DNA of 64,000 nucleotides from Clostridia bacterium (GTDB lineage: Bacteria > Bacillota > Clostridia > Oscillospirales > Acutalibacteraceae). The DNA lies in NCBI GenBank assembly GCA_017416345.1, contig JAFQCR010000015.1, positions 79,009 to 143,008 of the forward strand, in the 5' to 3' direction. Under the pieces are notes generated by a model that saw nothing but the letters and a program-made list of their open reading frames with translations, did no database searches and was not told the origin of the DNA. Positions 17,246-26,359 of the stretch are shown piece by piece. How positions within the stretch are numbered: the first letter of the stretch is position 1; each line of letters begins with the position of its first letter. The position numbers were made by a program, and so were the translations under genes.

Positions 17246-17285
17246 TAAAAAAATAACTCCCAAAAGCATTACACTTTTGGGAGTT
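17246..17285 (-). terminator. Terminator of ackA-galK
   Basis: 12-bp perfect stem (AACTCCCAAAAG with CTTTTGGGAGTT) and a 7-base loop, followed on the minus strand by ATTTTTTTAAC. Confidence 0.88.
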
Positions 17286-17301
17286 GTGACTAAACTGAAA
17301 A

Positions 17302-18567
17302 TTATGCCTTGACCTCGGTACCGCCAATGGGACGGATATTGAGCACGTAGCAAGAATCATCACCGAATACCGAGCTCATGATCTTAAGGTAATTCTCCAA
17401 AAGATCATCCGGTACAAAGGCCTGTATGGTACCTGCAAATCCGCCGCCGTGAACACGGTATGCACCTCTGTGCTCCAAAGCACGGCTTGCCAATGACAAA
17501 GCCAAAGACAATCCCTGTTCTGAAGGATTAGACGGAGAATAAACATTCTGCAGATACTGGAACGAGGAACGTCCCGAGTTCTTGGAAATGCGGAGGAAAT
17601 CATTGAATCTTCCCTCTTTAAGTGCATTTTTCTCGTCGATAGCACGCTGGTTATCGTTAAAGAAGTGTATAGCACGAAGAACCGCTCTGTCCCCTACCTT
17701 CTGACGAAGCTCTGCAATGCACTCATAGAACTTTTCAACATCGACTTCACGCAAAACGGTCTTACCGAAGTACTCGGAAACCTTTTTGCACTCGATGGTG
17801 ATATCTGCATAATCCTGAGTAAGGTCGGCATGGTTACCGCCGGTATTGACAATTACCAGCTTGTGACCGTGTGCGCCAATGTCAAACGAAACCTTTTCGA
17901 TAATGGGCTTTGAAGGGTCATTAAAGTCAATACCGACAAAGCCGCCGACCGAGCTTGCCATCTGATCCATCAGACCGCAAGGCTTACCAAAATAGATATT
18001 TTCAGCACGCTGAGCAATTTTAGCAATCTCAACAGGATCAACGGAATTGCTGTTATAAAGTCCGCTCAAAATGTTACCGATAAGCACCTCAAAAGCGGCA
18101 GAAGACGAAAGTCCCGAGCCCTTTAAAACGTTAGAGGTGGTATAGGCAACAAAGCCGCCGATATTGTAGCCATCCTTTTTGAACTCGCCACACATACCAC
18201 GGATAAGAGCCGATGCACGGCCATACTCGGCCTCAATGGGTTCAAGCTCATTCAAGGACAAAACATCCTCGTCATAGCCCTCGGACTTAACCTTAACAGT
18301 ACCGTCATCGGTTGCGGCAACAACTGCAATAACGTCAAGATTTACGCTTCCTGCAAGAACACAGCCATGCTGATGGTCGGTATGGTTACCGCCAACCTCG
18401 GTACGTCCGGGTGCCGAGAAAAGACGAACCTCACGCTCGCCGTAAAGTTTCTCAAAGGAATCAACAGCGGCGGCATAGCGATTACGTGCAAACTCAACGT
18501 CACCGTAAAGCACCTTGAATATTTCATCAAATTTACCGTTTAAAATGTCGTTCTTAATAGCGATCAT
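17302..18567 (-). CDS. galK: Galactokinase, variant N-terminal motif
   Basis: 421-residue GHMP-family kinase that phosphorylates galactose at C1. Motifs: substrate-binding GRTEVGGNHTDHQHG near residue 55, the ATP loop KGSGLSSSAAFEVL near residue 145, and GGGFAGTIQAFVPD near the C-terminus. The first motif differs from the textbook GRVNLIGEHTDY: Asn-Leu-Ile-Gly-Glu is replaced by Glu-Val-Gly-Gly-Asn, a form seen in longer clostridial galactokinases. The protein is about 30 residues longer than E. coli GalK. It follows ackA by 14 bases. The Leloir partners galT and galE are not in the window. Confidence 0.88.
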   Translation of the reverse strand: MIAIKNDILNGKFDEIFKVLYGDVEFARNRYAAAVDSFEKLYGEREVRLFSAPGRTEVGGNHTDHQHGCVLAGSVNLDVIAVVAATDDGTVKVKSEGYDEDVLSLNELEPIEAEYGRASALIRGMCGEFKKDGYNIGGFVAYTTSNVLKGSGLSSSAAFEVLIGNILSGLYNSNSVDPVEIAKIAQRAENIYFGKPCGLMDQMASSVGGFVGIDFNDPSKPIIEKVSFDIGAHGHKLVIVNTGGNHADLTQDYADITIECKKVSEYFGKTVLREVDVEKFYECIAELRQKVGDRAVLRAIHFFNDNQRAIDEKNALKEGRFNDFLRISKNSGRSSFQYLQNVYSPSNPSEQGLSLALSLASRALEHRGAYRVHGGGFAGTIQAFVPDDLLENYLKIMSSVFGDDSCYVLNIRPIGGTEVKA

Positions 18568-18581
18568 ATAAAAACCTCGTA

Positions 18582-19790
18582 TTATTTCTTAAGATTGGTA
18601 ACGATCTCAAGGGTATCTTTGGCAATTGCAAGTTCCTCGTTGGTGGGAATGATAAATACCTTAACGGTGGAATCAGGAGTGGAGATCTCGACCTCTTCAC
18701 CGCGAATGAGGTTCTTCTCCTCGTCGATCTTTACACCCATATAACCGAAGTGCTTGCAGACCTCGGTACGGAGAGTGGGATCGTTTTCACCGATACCTGC
18801 GGTAAATACGATAGCGTCAACACCGTTCATAGCGGCAATGTAGGAGCCGACAAACTTGGCGATCTGATAACGCTGGATCTCGTTAGCAAGGGCTGCTCTG
18901 TGGTTGCCCTCTGCAGCTGCTGCAGAAACGTCACGGTTATCGCTGGAAACGCCCGAGATACCCAAAAGACCCGACTTCTTGTTAAGAAGGTCGCTCATTT
19001 GATCGGGAGTGATGTTCTCTTTATTGGCGATATAGGTCAGAGCCGAGGGGTCAACACCGCCGGAACGGGTACCCATAATGAAGCCGTCAAGCGGAGTGAA
19101 GCCCATGGAGGTATCAACACAGATGCCACCGTCTACAGCGGTGATGGAAGCACCGTTACCGATATGGCAGGTAACGATCTTGAGATCCTTCTTATCCTTG
19201 CCCATAAGGTCGGCACAACGCTCGCTGACATACTTATGAGAGGTACCGTGTGCACCGTAGCGGCGAACTGCATACTTCTCGTAATACTCGTAAGGCAGAC
19301 CGAAGATGTAAGCCTTTTCGGGCATGGTCTGATGGAAAGCGGTATCAAATACAACTACCTGGGGAACGTCCTTACCAAAGGTCTTGGTGCAGGCAACGAT
19401 ACCGAGGTAATGGGGATGGTTATGAAGCGGAGCAAGCTCTTTCAACTCGTCAACCTTCTCTGCAACGTCGTCATCAACGAGGCAGGACTTATTGAAGTAG
19501 GTACCGCCGTGAACAACACGGTGACCGATAGCGCCGATCTCATCGGGGCTGCTGATAACCTTGGCATCACTTTCAGCCAAAGCATACATCAAAGCCTCAA
19601 AAGCTTCGGAATGGGTAGGCATTGCGATCTCAGCGGCATACTCTCTGCCGTCGCCTGCCTTGTGCTTAATGTTACTGTCTGCAAGGCCGATCTTATCACA
19701 AAGACCCTTTGCTATGACCTGTTCGTTATCCATATCAATAAGCTGATACTTCAAAGACGAGCTTCCTGCGTTTACTACAAGAATTTTCAT
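18582..19790 (-). CDS. ackA: Acetate kinase
   Basis: 402 residues, full length. Converts acetyl phosphate and ADP to acetate and ATP, the last energy-yielding step of acetate fermentation. Motifs: ILVVNAGSSSLKYQ at the N-terminus, HRVVHGG, VFDTAFHQTMP, CHIGNGASITAVDGG, MGTRSGGVDPS and FTAGIGEND. The start has TAGGAGGAAC upstream. Phosphotransacetylase is not adjacent. It is divergent from tmcAL, whose enzyme also activates acetate; this neighbourhood is common in Clostridia. Confidence 0.98.
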   Translation of the reverse strand: MKILVVNAGSSSLKYQLIDMDNEQVIAKGLCDKIGLADSNIKHKAGDGREYAAEIAMPTHSEAFEALMYALAESDAKVISSPDEIGAIGHRVVHGGTYFNKSCLVDDDVAEKVDELKELAPLHNHPHYLGIVACTKTFGKDVPQVVVFDTAFHQTMPEKAYIFGLPYEYYEKYAVRRYGAHGTSHKYVSERCADLMGKDKKDLKIVTCHIGNGASITAVDGGICVDTSMGFTPLDGFIMGTRSGGVDPSALTYIANKENITPDQMSDLLNKKSGLLGISGVSSDNRDVSAAAAEGNHRAALANEIQRYQIAKFVGSYIAAMNGVDAIVFTAGIGENDPTLRTEVCKHFGYMGVKIDEEKNLIRGEEVEISTPDSTVKVFIIPTNEELAIAKDTLEIVTNLKK

Positions 19791-19853
19791 TTAATGTTCC
19801 TCCTAAAAACGGTTTACGGTATTGCAATCCGCACCGATTTATTGTAATATATA

Positions 19854-19882
19854 TTGGTAATAACTTACCAAAAATATATAAT
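19854..19882 (+). promoter_or_regulatory. tmcAL promoter overlapping a palindrome shared with the ackA side
   Basis: Plus strand TTGGTA, 17-base spacer, TATAAT. The -35 is the first half of the palindrome TTGGTAA-TAAC-TTACCAA (19854-19871). Its other half supplies a TTGGTA on the minus strand, with TATTAC 16 bases further on, as a possible ackA promoter. Confidence 0.5.
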
Positions 19883-19932
19883 ACATCATCTTTTAATATT
19901 TTTCAAGTGATTTTGAGAAAGAATGTGAGAAA

Positions 19933-21108
19933 ATGAGAATATTCGGCATAGTTGCGGAATACAATCCCTTTCATAACGGGCATAAATACCTTGTTGACCA
20001 GGCCAAAAGCCTTGGTGCCGATGCCGTTGTAGCCGTTATGAGCGGCAACTGGGTCCAACGTGGCGATACGGGTATTATATCCAAATTTGCACGCACCCGT
20101 CAAGCGCTCGAATGCGGTGTTGACCTTGTTGCCGAGCTACCGACCTTCTGGGCAATGGCAACGGCTCAAAGGTTTGCCGATGGTGCCGTTACTGTCTTGG
20201 AAAACCTGGGTGTCGACACCCTTATTTTCGGAAGTGAATGCGGTGATACCGAAAGGCTGATAAAAACCGCCTACTGCGTGCGCTCGGCCGAGTTTTCAGG
20301 CAAAATGCGTGAGTATCTTGACAGAGGATTAACGCCTGCCAAGGCACGAGAATCGGCCGTTGAAACGATATGCGGTAACGGCGAGCTTCTGCGCTGTCCT
20401 AACGACACATTGGCCGTTGAATACATCAGCGCCGCAAAGTCGCTGAACTCAAAAATGCGTTTTGTTGCCGTAAAGCGCCAAGGCACAGGCCACGACAGCG
20501 ACCAAGCCGTCGGAGAATTTTGCTCGGCAAGCGCTTTGCGTGAAATGATACTGTCAGGCAATTTAAGCGAAGCAAAACGCTATATGCCCGAAAAATCGTT
20601 TGAAATACTTTATGAGCAGTTTCAAAACGGCAAGGTTTCTGACCTTAAAGCAATGGAAAAGACCGTTCTGACAGCTTTGAGGACCATGACACCTGCCGAA
20701 TACAAGCAGCTTCCCGATATCAGCGAGGGCATTGAAAACCGACTTTACATGGCCGCACGTGTCAGCGCAACGTTGCCGCAGCTTTTGGACAACGCCGCGA
20801 CCAAACGTTACACCAACGCAAGACTTCGCAGGCTTATACTTTCGGCATTTTTGAAGGCCAAGTCCGATGATATCCCGACCTCTGTCCCCTACATCCGGAT
20901 CTTAGGATGTAACGCTGTTGGTGCCGATGTTTTAAAGGATGCACGAGCTAATTCGAAGCTTCCCGTCATTATGCGTTCAACCGCATTAAAGAACGATAAA
21001 ACCTTTGAGTTTGAGGCAAGAGCAAGCGATATCTACACCCTTTCCCAAGCCGTTCCGGACCCCTGCGGAAGCGAATTTACCAACGGCGTTATCGTTAAGA
21101 AAAACTAA
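19933..21108 (+). CDS. tmcAL: tRNA(Met) cytidine acetate ligase
   Basis: 391 residues, formerly YlbM. Uses ATP and free acetate to acetylate C34 of elongator tRNA(Met). The nucleotidyltransferase HxGH motif is clear in NPFHNGHKYL near residue 12, followed by AVMSGNWVQRGD and PNDTLAVEYI. Its length matches the family. The last 14 bases overlap the 3' end of uvrC on the other strand, so the two convergent genes have no terminator space between them. Confidence 0.93.
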   Translation: MRIFGIVAEYNPFHNGHKYLVDQAKSLGADAVVAVMSGNWVQRGDTGIISKFARTRQALECGVDLVAELPTFWAMATAQRFADGAVTVLENLGVDTLIFGSECGDTERLIKTAYCVRSAEFSGKMREYLDRGLTPAKARESAVETICGNGELLRCPNDTLAVEYISAAKSLNSKMRFVAVKRQGTGHDSDQAVGEFCSASALREMILSGNLSEAKRYMPEKSFEILYEQFQNGKVSDLKAMEKTVLTALRTMTPAEYKQLPDISEGIENRLYMAARVSATLPQLLDNAATKRYTNARLRRLILSAFLKAKSDDIPTSVPYIRILGCNAVGADVLKDARANSKLPVIMRSTALKNDKTFEFEARASDIYTLSQAVPDPCGSEFTNGVIVKKN

Positions 21109-22924
21109 AATATGTGATGATATTTTCGGCAATATTTTTTGGCATACCTGCTTCTATAAGCTGTTGCTCGGTGGCCTTGGATATTGCCGAAATCGTTTTA
21201 AATTTGGAAAGCAATTTTTTTGCTCGACTCTCGCCAACTCCCTCGATTTCGGTGAGTTTAAGCACGTGTGAATTCTTAGACCTCTGCTGACGGTGGTAAC
21301 CGATGGCAAAACGGTGGACCTCCTCCTGAATAGTGGAAACCAGCGTGTAAGCGCTTCGGTTGGCCTTTATGCCGATCTCTTCACCGCCAGATGTGATGGC
21401 TCTTGTTTTATGCTTTGAGTCCTTGACCATACCGAAAACAGGTACATTTATGCCCATTCGGTCGAGCACCTCCAAAACAGAGGACAACTGCCCCTTACCG
21501 CCGTCCAACAGAATAAGATCAGGTAACTGTCCGAAACCGTCCTCGGTTTCGGCATTTTTATATTCCGTAAAACGTCGCTCGACGACCTCCTGCATAGAAC
21601 GGAAGTCATCCTGCCCCGAAAAGGATTTTATCTTAAACTTACGGTATGAGGATTTGTGCGGTTTTCCGTCCTTGAAAACCACCATTCCCGCAACGTTATC
21701 CTCGCCTGCGGTGTTGGAAATATCGTAGGATTCGATAAATTTAGGCGGCTTTGAAAGACCCAAAAGGCGAGCAAGCTCGTCCAATCCTGCAGTCTGTCCG
21801 ATATGTCGTCCAAGGTGCTGTGCAAGGCGCTCGGATGCATTATTGCGGCACATTGTTACAAGATGCTCCTGCTCACCTCGCTCAGGCACGGCAACCGTCA
21901 CATTGGTACCGCGCTTTTCGGAAAGCCAAAGCTCCAACAGCTCCTTATCCTCAATATCGCCGTCAACCGCAACACGTGGCGGAATATTGTCACGAAGCGT
22001 GTAATATCGACGCACAAATTCGGCTCTTGCCGACGGCATATCCTCAACTGCATCGACCAAAAACTCCTCACGGTCGGACAGCTTGCCATCCTGAAATACA
22101 AACACTTCAAAGCAGGCGGCGGTATCCGACACGGCCAAAGCAATAATGTCCTGCCGTTTGTAAACCGAGCTGTAGATCTTCTGACGGTCACGGATTTTTT
22201 CGATAGCGGTAATGCGGTCACGAAGCCTTGCGGCCTTCTCGAACTGCAGTTCATCGGCGGCTTTTTCCATTTCTTCACGAAGCACCGAGACCGATTGCGA
22301 AACGCTACCCTTCAAAAACTCGACCGCCTGGCGCACCGACTCACGGTAATCGGCCGCAGAGATCTTTCCACAGCACGGTGCAGAGCAGTTTTTAATGTGG
22401 AAATTAAGACACGGTCTCCCCTTTTTGCTGATGCATTCGGGGAAGCTTTTGCCGCAATGAGGCAGGCGAAAAATCTTTCGCACCTCGTCAACCGTCTGAT
22501 TGACAACAAAGCCCGAAATATAAGGTCCGATGTATTCTGCATTCTTATCATCGGTATCAAAGGATGCCGAAATAGTCGGCCACTCACCCTTTGTTACCTT
22601 GATGTAATGATAGCCCTTGTCATCCTTTAAAAGGATGTTATATTTGGGCATATGCTGTTTTATCAGCGAGCATTCCAGAATAAGCGCCTCAAACTCGCTG
22701 TCGCATATTATATACTCAAAATCCTCAACGTTAGAGACCATTCGTTTGACCTTGTCGGTATGCTGATTGCCCGAACCGAAGTATTGCGAAACTCTATTTT
22801 TGAGTTTCTTGGCCTTGCCGACATAAATGATCTCACCCGATTTTGCGTGCATAATATAAACACCCGGCAGCATCGGCAGCTTCATGGATTTTTCTCTTAA
22901 ACGCTTCAGTCTTTCGTCGGTCAT
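21095..22924 (-). CDS. uvrC: Excinuclease ABC subunit C
   Basis: 609 residues. Makes both incisions in nucleotide excision repair. Order: GIY-YIG nuclease at residues 15-95 (PGVYIM, then EIIYVGKAKKLKNR), a Cys-containing linker, UVR domain near residue 210 (ELQFEKAARLRDRI), the RNase-H-like second nuclease (ESYDISNTAGEDNVAGMVVF, then LILLDGGKGQL), and C-terminal helix-hairpin-helix (EIEGVGESRAKKLL). The start follows AAAGGAG. Converges on tmcAL with a 14-base overlap. Confidence 0.98.
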   Translation of the reverse strand: MTDERLKRLREKSMKLPMLPGVYIMHAKSGEIIYVGKAKKLKNRVSQYFGSGNQHTDKVKRMVSNVEDFEYIICDSEFEALILECSLIKQHMPKYNILLKDDKGYHYIKVTKGEWPTISASFDTDDKNAEYIGPYISGFVVNQTVDEVRKIFRLPHCGKSFPECISKKGRPCLNFHIKNCSAPCCGKISAADYRESVRQAVEFLKGSVSQSVSVLREEMEKAADELQFEKAARLRDRITAIEKIRDRQKIYSSVYKRQDIIALAVSDTAACFEVFVFQDGKLSDREEFLVDAVEDMPSARAEFVRRYYTLRDNIPPRVAVDGDIEDKELLELWLSEKRGTNVTVAVPERGEQEHLVTMCRNNASERLAQHLGRHIGQTAGLDELARLLGLSKPPKFIESYDISNTAGEDNVAGMVVFKDGKPHKSSYRKFKIKSFSGQDDFRSMQEVVERRFTEYKNAETEDGFGQLPDLILLDGGKGQLSSVLEVLDRMGINVPVFGMVKDSKHKTRAITSGGEEIGIKANRSAYTLVSTIQEEVHRFAIGYHRQQRSKNSHVLKLTEIEGVGESRAKKLLSKFKTISAISKATEQQLIEAGMPKNIAENIITYFSFS

Positions 22925-22944
22925 AACGGTCTCCTTTCCGTTGA

Positions 22945-23118
22945 TATGGGCGGAACGACGGGGCGTCGTTCCCTACAATTCATTGTCGTTCATTATATTT
23001 TCATGAGGCTCCCTCCGAGAGGGAGCTGGCAAAACCATAGGTTTTGTCTGAGGGAGTACTCCTTCCGTCACGACTTCGTCGTGCCACCTTCCTCAATGAG
23101 GAAGTCTAAAATAGCATA
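22945..23118. repeat. Dispersed palindromic repeat cluster between uvrC and the GNAT gene
   Basis: Five short stem-loops in a row: GGAACGAC/GTCGTTCC (22952-22972), GCTCCCTC/GAGGGAGC (about 23008-23026), AAAACC/GGTTTT (about 23031-23046), CACGAC/GTCGTG (about 23069-23083) and CTTCCTC/GAGGAAG (about 23088-23104). Wording such as GGCTCCCTC..GAGGGAGCTGGC recurs in intergenic regions of many gut Clostridia. At its right edge AAAATAG/CTATTTT (23108-23125) pairs the end of the GNAT gene with sequence just after its stop. Confidence 0.65.
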
Positions 23119-23613
23119 CTATTTTGCAAGATGATACGCCATTCGTGGGGACTTGCCCTCCCACGGGGCAAAAACATATATCGTTCCGCAATGCTTAAAG
23201 CCGAGCTTGGTCAAAGCCTTTTGCATCGTGAGATTCTTCTCGTGGGTGTCGATTCTGACGTTTCTGGTGTTTTTTATGGCAAACTCGACCGCCGCTTTAA
23301 CAACACCCTTAACCTTGCCCGACGATGCGATACGGTGAATAACATAGTAAGGCTCGTCATTCTGCCATTCGCCCTCAATTTCGAGGTAAGTGTCGTCCGG
23401 GCCCGATTCCATCAAAAATACACCCTCAATAGAGCCGTCACAATCGGCAACGTAAAGCCGTCCGACAGCAATATCCTCAACTATCAGATGCTCATACGGA
23501 TATTCGGTTCCCCATTGGTCGGGGTTGCCGTTTTTGCGCATATATTCACGTGCATTTTTGTATATTTCAAGGCAACGGTCAAGATCGGCCGCTATAGCTT
23601 TTCTGATAATCAT
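23119..23613 (-). CDS. GNAT family N-acetyltransferase
   Basis: 164 residues with a single GNAT fold. It opens with IRKAIAADLDRCLEIYKNAREYM and an NPDQWG turn; the acetyl-CoA region is IHRIASSGKVKGVVKAA with the following helix, then RIDTHEKNLTMQKALTKLGFKH near the C-terminus. The LGF-x-GTIY ending is typical. The substrate is unknown. The start lies four bases after the GDPD stop, with AGGTGA inside the preceding gene's end, so the two are probably co-translated. Confidence 0.9.
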   Translation of the reverse strand: MIIRKAIAADLDRCLEIYKNAREYMRKNGNPDQWGTEYPYEHLIVEDIAVGRLYVADCDGSIEGVFLMESGPDDTYLEIEGEWQNDEPYYVIHRIASSGKVKGVVKAAVEFAIKNTRNVRIDTHEKNLTMQKALTKLGFKHCGTIYVFAPWEGKSPRMAYHLAK

Positions 23614-23617
23614 TCAA

Positions 23618-24625
23618 TCACCTGTATTCATTAAGAACGCTCTTTAAAAGCACGGGGTCGTCGGTCATAATGCAGTCACAGCCAAGCTCGATAAGCTCAC
23701 GCATTTCATCGGCGTCGTTTATCGTCCAATACTGAACAGCAATATTGCGGCGGTGCGCACGGTCGATATAGGTGGCTTTATCAAGGCTCAGCTCAATACC
23801 AACATCATAGCTTGTAGGTATCTGCAGGCAGGCAAAATCACTACTGTCAAAAATATTTACCTTGAGCATCTGGGTCACGATGAACTTTGCGGCTGTACCG
23901 GTCGGAGCACCACGCAAAAGCTCGGGATACTTTGTTTTAAGTTCGGTCTCGATCTCGTCATGGAAGGTGCCGATAACGATCTGATCCAAATATTCGGGGT
24001 ACTGCTTCAAGGTGTTGTAAAGAATCTCACAAGCCTTATAGCCGTTTTCGCCCTCGTTTTTGATCTCAACGATAAATTTGAGGTCAGGCTTATCCTTATA
24101 AAACTCGCTGAAAAGCTTGTCAACGGTTGCTATCTGCAGACCTGCAGATTCGATATCCTCAACATCCTTGTAAATACGGTTGCCGTTTTTATCTTCAAAA
24201 TAATAGCCGAAATTATACTGCTCAAGCTCGGCCAAAGTCATATCGCAGATATAGTGACGGTTGGCCTCATCCTCACAGAGAGCCTTGACCTCATCCAAAG
24301 AAATATCACCGTTTATGTTGCAGGTCTCGTCGATATAATCATCGTGGTTATACACAAGATAGCCGTCTTTAGTGAGATAAAGGTCACTTTCGATAATATC
24401 AACACCGATGGTACCGACGGCCTCACGGAAGGCAAGCATAGTGTTTTCGGGGTTGTTGATGCCGCCGCCACGGTGAGCCGCTATCATAGGCAATTCACCC
24501 TCACCCACTATGAACGGATTATTTTCAACGTTCTTTTTGGGAGGAATAACGTTAATAACTACAAAGAAAACCAAAATGACCGCAAGAATAATTCCAATAA
24601 TTTTTAAAACCTTATGTTTTTTCAT
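23618..24625 (-). CDS. Membrane-anchored glycerophosphodiester phosphodiesterase
   Basis: 335 residues. An N-terminal membrane helix (about residues 6-27) anchors an external GDPD TIM barrel. Catalytic and metal residues are visible: IAAHRGGGINNPENT (His, Arg, Glu), ESDLYLTKDG (Glu-x-Asp), LVYNHDD (second His), IVEIKNEG (Glu), and the C-terminal WTINDADEMREL. The family hydrolyses glycerophosphodiesters to glycerol 3-phosphate and an alcohol. It lies between GH43 and GNAT genes, all on the minus strand; no direct pathway links them. Confidence 0.92.
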   Translation of the reverse strand: MKKHKVLKIIGIILAVILVFFVVINVIPPKKNVENNPFIVGEGELPMIAAHRGGGINNPENTMLAFREAVGTIGVDIIESDLYLTKDGYLVYNHDDYIDETCNINGDISLDEVKALCEDEANRHYICDMTLAELEQYNFGYYFEDKNGNRIYKDVEDIESAGLQIATVDKLFSEFYKDKPDLKFIVEIKNEGENGYKACEILYNTLKQYPEYLDQIVIGTFHDEIETELKTKYPELLRGAPTGTAAKFIVTQMLKVNIFDSSDFACLQIPTSYDVGIELSLDKATYIDRAHRRNIAVQYWTINDADEMRELIELGCDCIMTDDPVLLKSVLNEYR

Positions 24626-24737
24626 TTTTTACACTTCCTTTATTTTTTCACTTGAAAACCACCGTAGCGTTTTTCAAGATATTATTAAATTTTTCAGGGA
24701 AACTGGTCTTAAAATCTAATTTTGTTTTAATCATATT

Positions 24738-25634
24738 TTAATCGCAAAAGGTGATTTTTCCATTCTTTAAAATAAACGGCTTGATTATAGCGTGAACGTT
24801 GTCCCAACCCTTTGTTTTACCTTCATCATAGTTATGAAAAGCGATATAATCGGTTTCGTTAGCAGAAAATACGGTGCAATGACCCGGACCATTCCAACCG
24901 TCGGCATTGCACAAGGCAGGAAAACTTTGCTTTACCCAATTATTTTTGTCCAACAAATCGCCATTCTTGAACCTTAAAAGTCCAATGCAGTAGTTATTTG
25001 CCCAAGAGCCTGATGCAGAATAAAAAATCATCAATTCGCCATTCTTTTCAAAGCAAAAAGGTCCTTCGTTGATAAACGGCAGATGTACTCCGTCACAGTT
25101 TTTCTTCTCCCAATCATATTCAGGTGTTGAAATCATCACACGCTCGGAAGAAATTGTGCTTGGATTGCTCATTTTGGCGATATAAAGGTTTTGGCAAACG
25201 TTGACATCGCCTTCCCATCCCGACCAAACGGTGTACAGTTCGTTACCATACTCAAAAACAGTGCCGTCAATAGCCCATTTGTTGGTAGAGTCGGATAGTT
25301 TACCAAACAAACGGTAGGTTAAGGTAGGGTCGGATGAATCGTTGGTCAGAACATACATACGGTGATTTTTGTTGTTTCCATCATCGCATGCAACATAAAT
25401 ATAACACTTGCCATTTATAATGTGCAGTTCGGGCGCCCAAAGTTCTTTTGAGTACTCCTTGCCCTGTTCGGGAGTATAAACCAAAGTCGGTTTTGCGGTG
25501 CATAAATCCTGCAAGGTTTCGCCCACAGCAACAAACAACGCTTCTGAGGTTGAATAGCAGTGATAATACTTACCTTCAAAAAATACTATCGACGGATCAC
25601 GCGCTTCAAATCCACCACTTGATTTTAATATCAT
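24738..25634 (-). CDS. Glycoside hydrolase family 43 protein
   Basis: 298 residues with no signal peptide. Five-bladed propeller hydrolase or beta-xylosidase/arabinanase-like enzyme. The three acidic residues are recognisable: Asp in ARDPSIVFFEGKYY near residue 10, Asp in WAIDGTVFEY, and Glu in INEGPFCFEKNGEL. WAPELHIINGKCYIYV is also typical. The start is the ATG at 25634, preceded by AAAGGAG; ten in-frame upstream codons were dropped. Acts in the cytoplasm, probably on short arabino- or xylo-oligosaccharides, complementing the GH127 and GH2 enzymes elsewhere in the window. Confidence 0.88.
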   Translation of the reverse strand: MILKSSGGFEARDPSIVFFEGKYYHCYSTSEALFVAVGETLQDLCTAKPTLVYTPEQGKEYSKELWAPELHIINGKCYIYVACDDGNNKNHRMYVLTNDSSDPTLTYRLFGKLSDSTNKWAIDGTVFEYGNELYTVWSGWEGDVNVCQNLYIAKMSNPSTISSERVMISTPEYDWEKKNCDGVHLPFINEGPFCFEKNGELMIFYSASGSWANNYCIGLLRFKNGDLLDKNNWVKQSFPALCNADGWNGPGHCTVFSANETDYIAFHNYDEGKTKGWDNVHAIIKPFILKNGKITFCD

Positions 25635-25660
25635 AAAATCAACTCCTTTAGTGTAATAAA

Positions 25661-26359
25661 TCACCCAAGCAGAAACATATCAACAGCATAAATTGCAACA
25701 AGGTGCAACGGATAGTATAAATAAAACATTTCTTTCAGTCTTATTTTTCCTCTTTGACCGCTATACACTGCAAGAGGTATCAAAGCAATCAAGCTATACC
25801 ATTGGTTTCCGCCGTAGTTTAATGCAATACCAATCATCGCAACCGTCATCATCAACAGTTTGCCTGTCTTGTTGTGCATAACGTACACAAGCAAAGGCAT
25901 TACTGCACCCCAAAAACCGTAATCAATCAGAAAATCGGTGTGCGAGAGTATTTCGGGTAGTATTTCGCATATAAAATAAACCGAAAACAATGCAAAAACT
26001 GCAAGCAAGCAGGCCAACATTGAGCCTTTTTTCAACGCATAATCAACCGCATAGACCAAACCAATGCCAAGGCTAAAGGTGACTAAAACGCTTTGGTACA
26101 GTGAGCCGTCAGCAATATAGAATACAACCTGACAAATGACCGCAAGACCCGACATTTTGAGAAGGTATTTTGACCTGCTTCGGGTATAACGACAGCCCTC
26201 TGCAATCATGAATGCAAATATCGGGAACGAAATGCGACCGATTATTCGCAAAATGTCATACTGCGGTAAAATCTGTACGCCGATATGGTCGATAGTCATT
26301 GCAATCAGCGCTAAAATCTTCAGCTGATTACTTGAAAGAAGATTAAAAATCTTATTCAT
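25661..26359 (-). CDS. TraX family membrane protein
   Basis: 232 residues with about seven hydrophobic segments. The N-terminal LKILALIAMTIDHIGVQILP, with its Asp-His pair, and RIIGRISFPIFAFMIAEG are the TraX-family signature. TraX of the F plasmid acetylates pilin; chromosomal clostridial members are unlinked to conjugation and their acyl-transferase-like role is unproven. The ATG at 26359 (GGAGATTTAT upstream) overlaps the end of the upstream methyltransferase gene by 8 bases, so it is translated with that gene. Confidence 0.82.
   Translation of the reverse strand: MNKIFNLLSSNQLKILALIAMTIDHIGVQILPQYDILRIIGRISFPIFAFMIAEGCRYTRSRSKYLLKMSGLAVICQVVFYIADGSLYQSVLVTFSLGIGLVYAVDYALKKGSMLACLLAVFALFSVYFICEILPEILSHTDFLIDYGFWGAVMPLLVYVMHNKTGKLLMMTVAMIGIALNYGGNQWYSLIALIPLAVYSGQRGKIRLKEMFYLYYPLHLVAIYAVDMFLLG

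Noticed and set aside
21803-22630. 275-codon open frame opposite uvrC
   Set aside because: No start signal or motif; uvrC domains are continuous through the region.
23753-24607. 284-codon hydrophobic-looking open frame opposite the GDPD gene
   Set aside because: Composition follows the complement of GDPD. The HxxH and ExD motifs of GDPD are intact on the minus strand.
25661-26359. Conjugative element because of the TraX-like gene
   Set aside because: No relaxase, type IV secretion or integrase genes. TraX-like genes are common on clostridial chromosomes.
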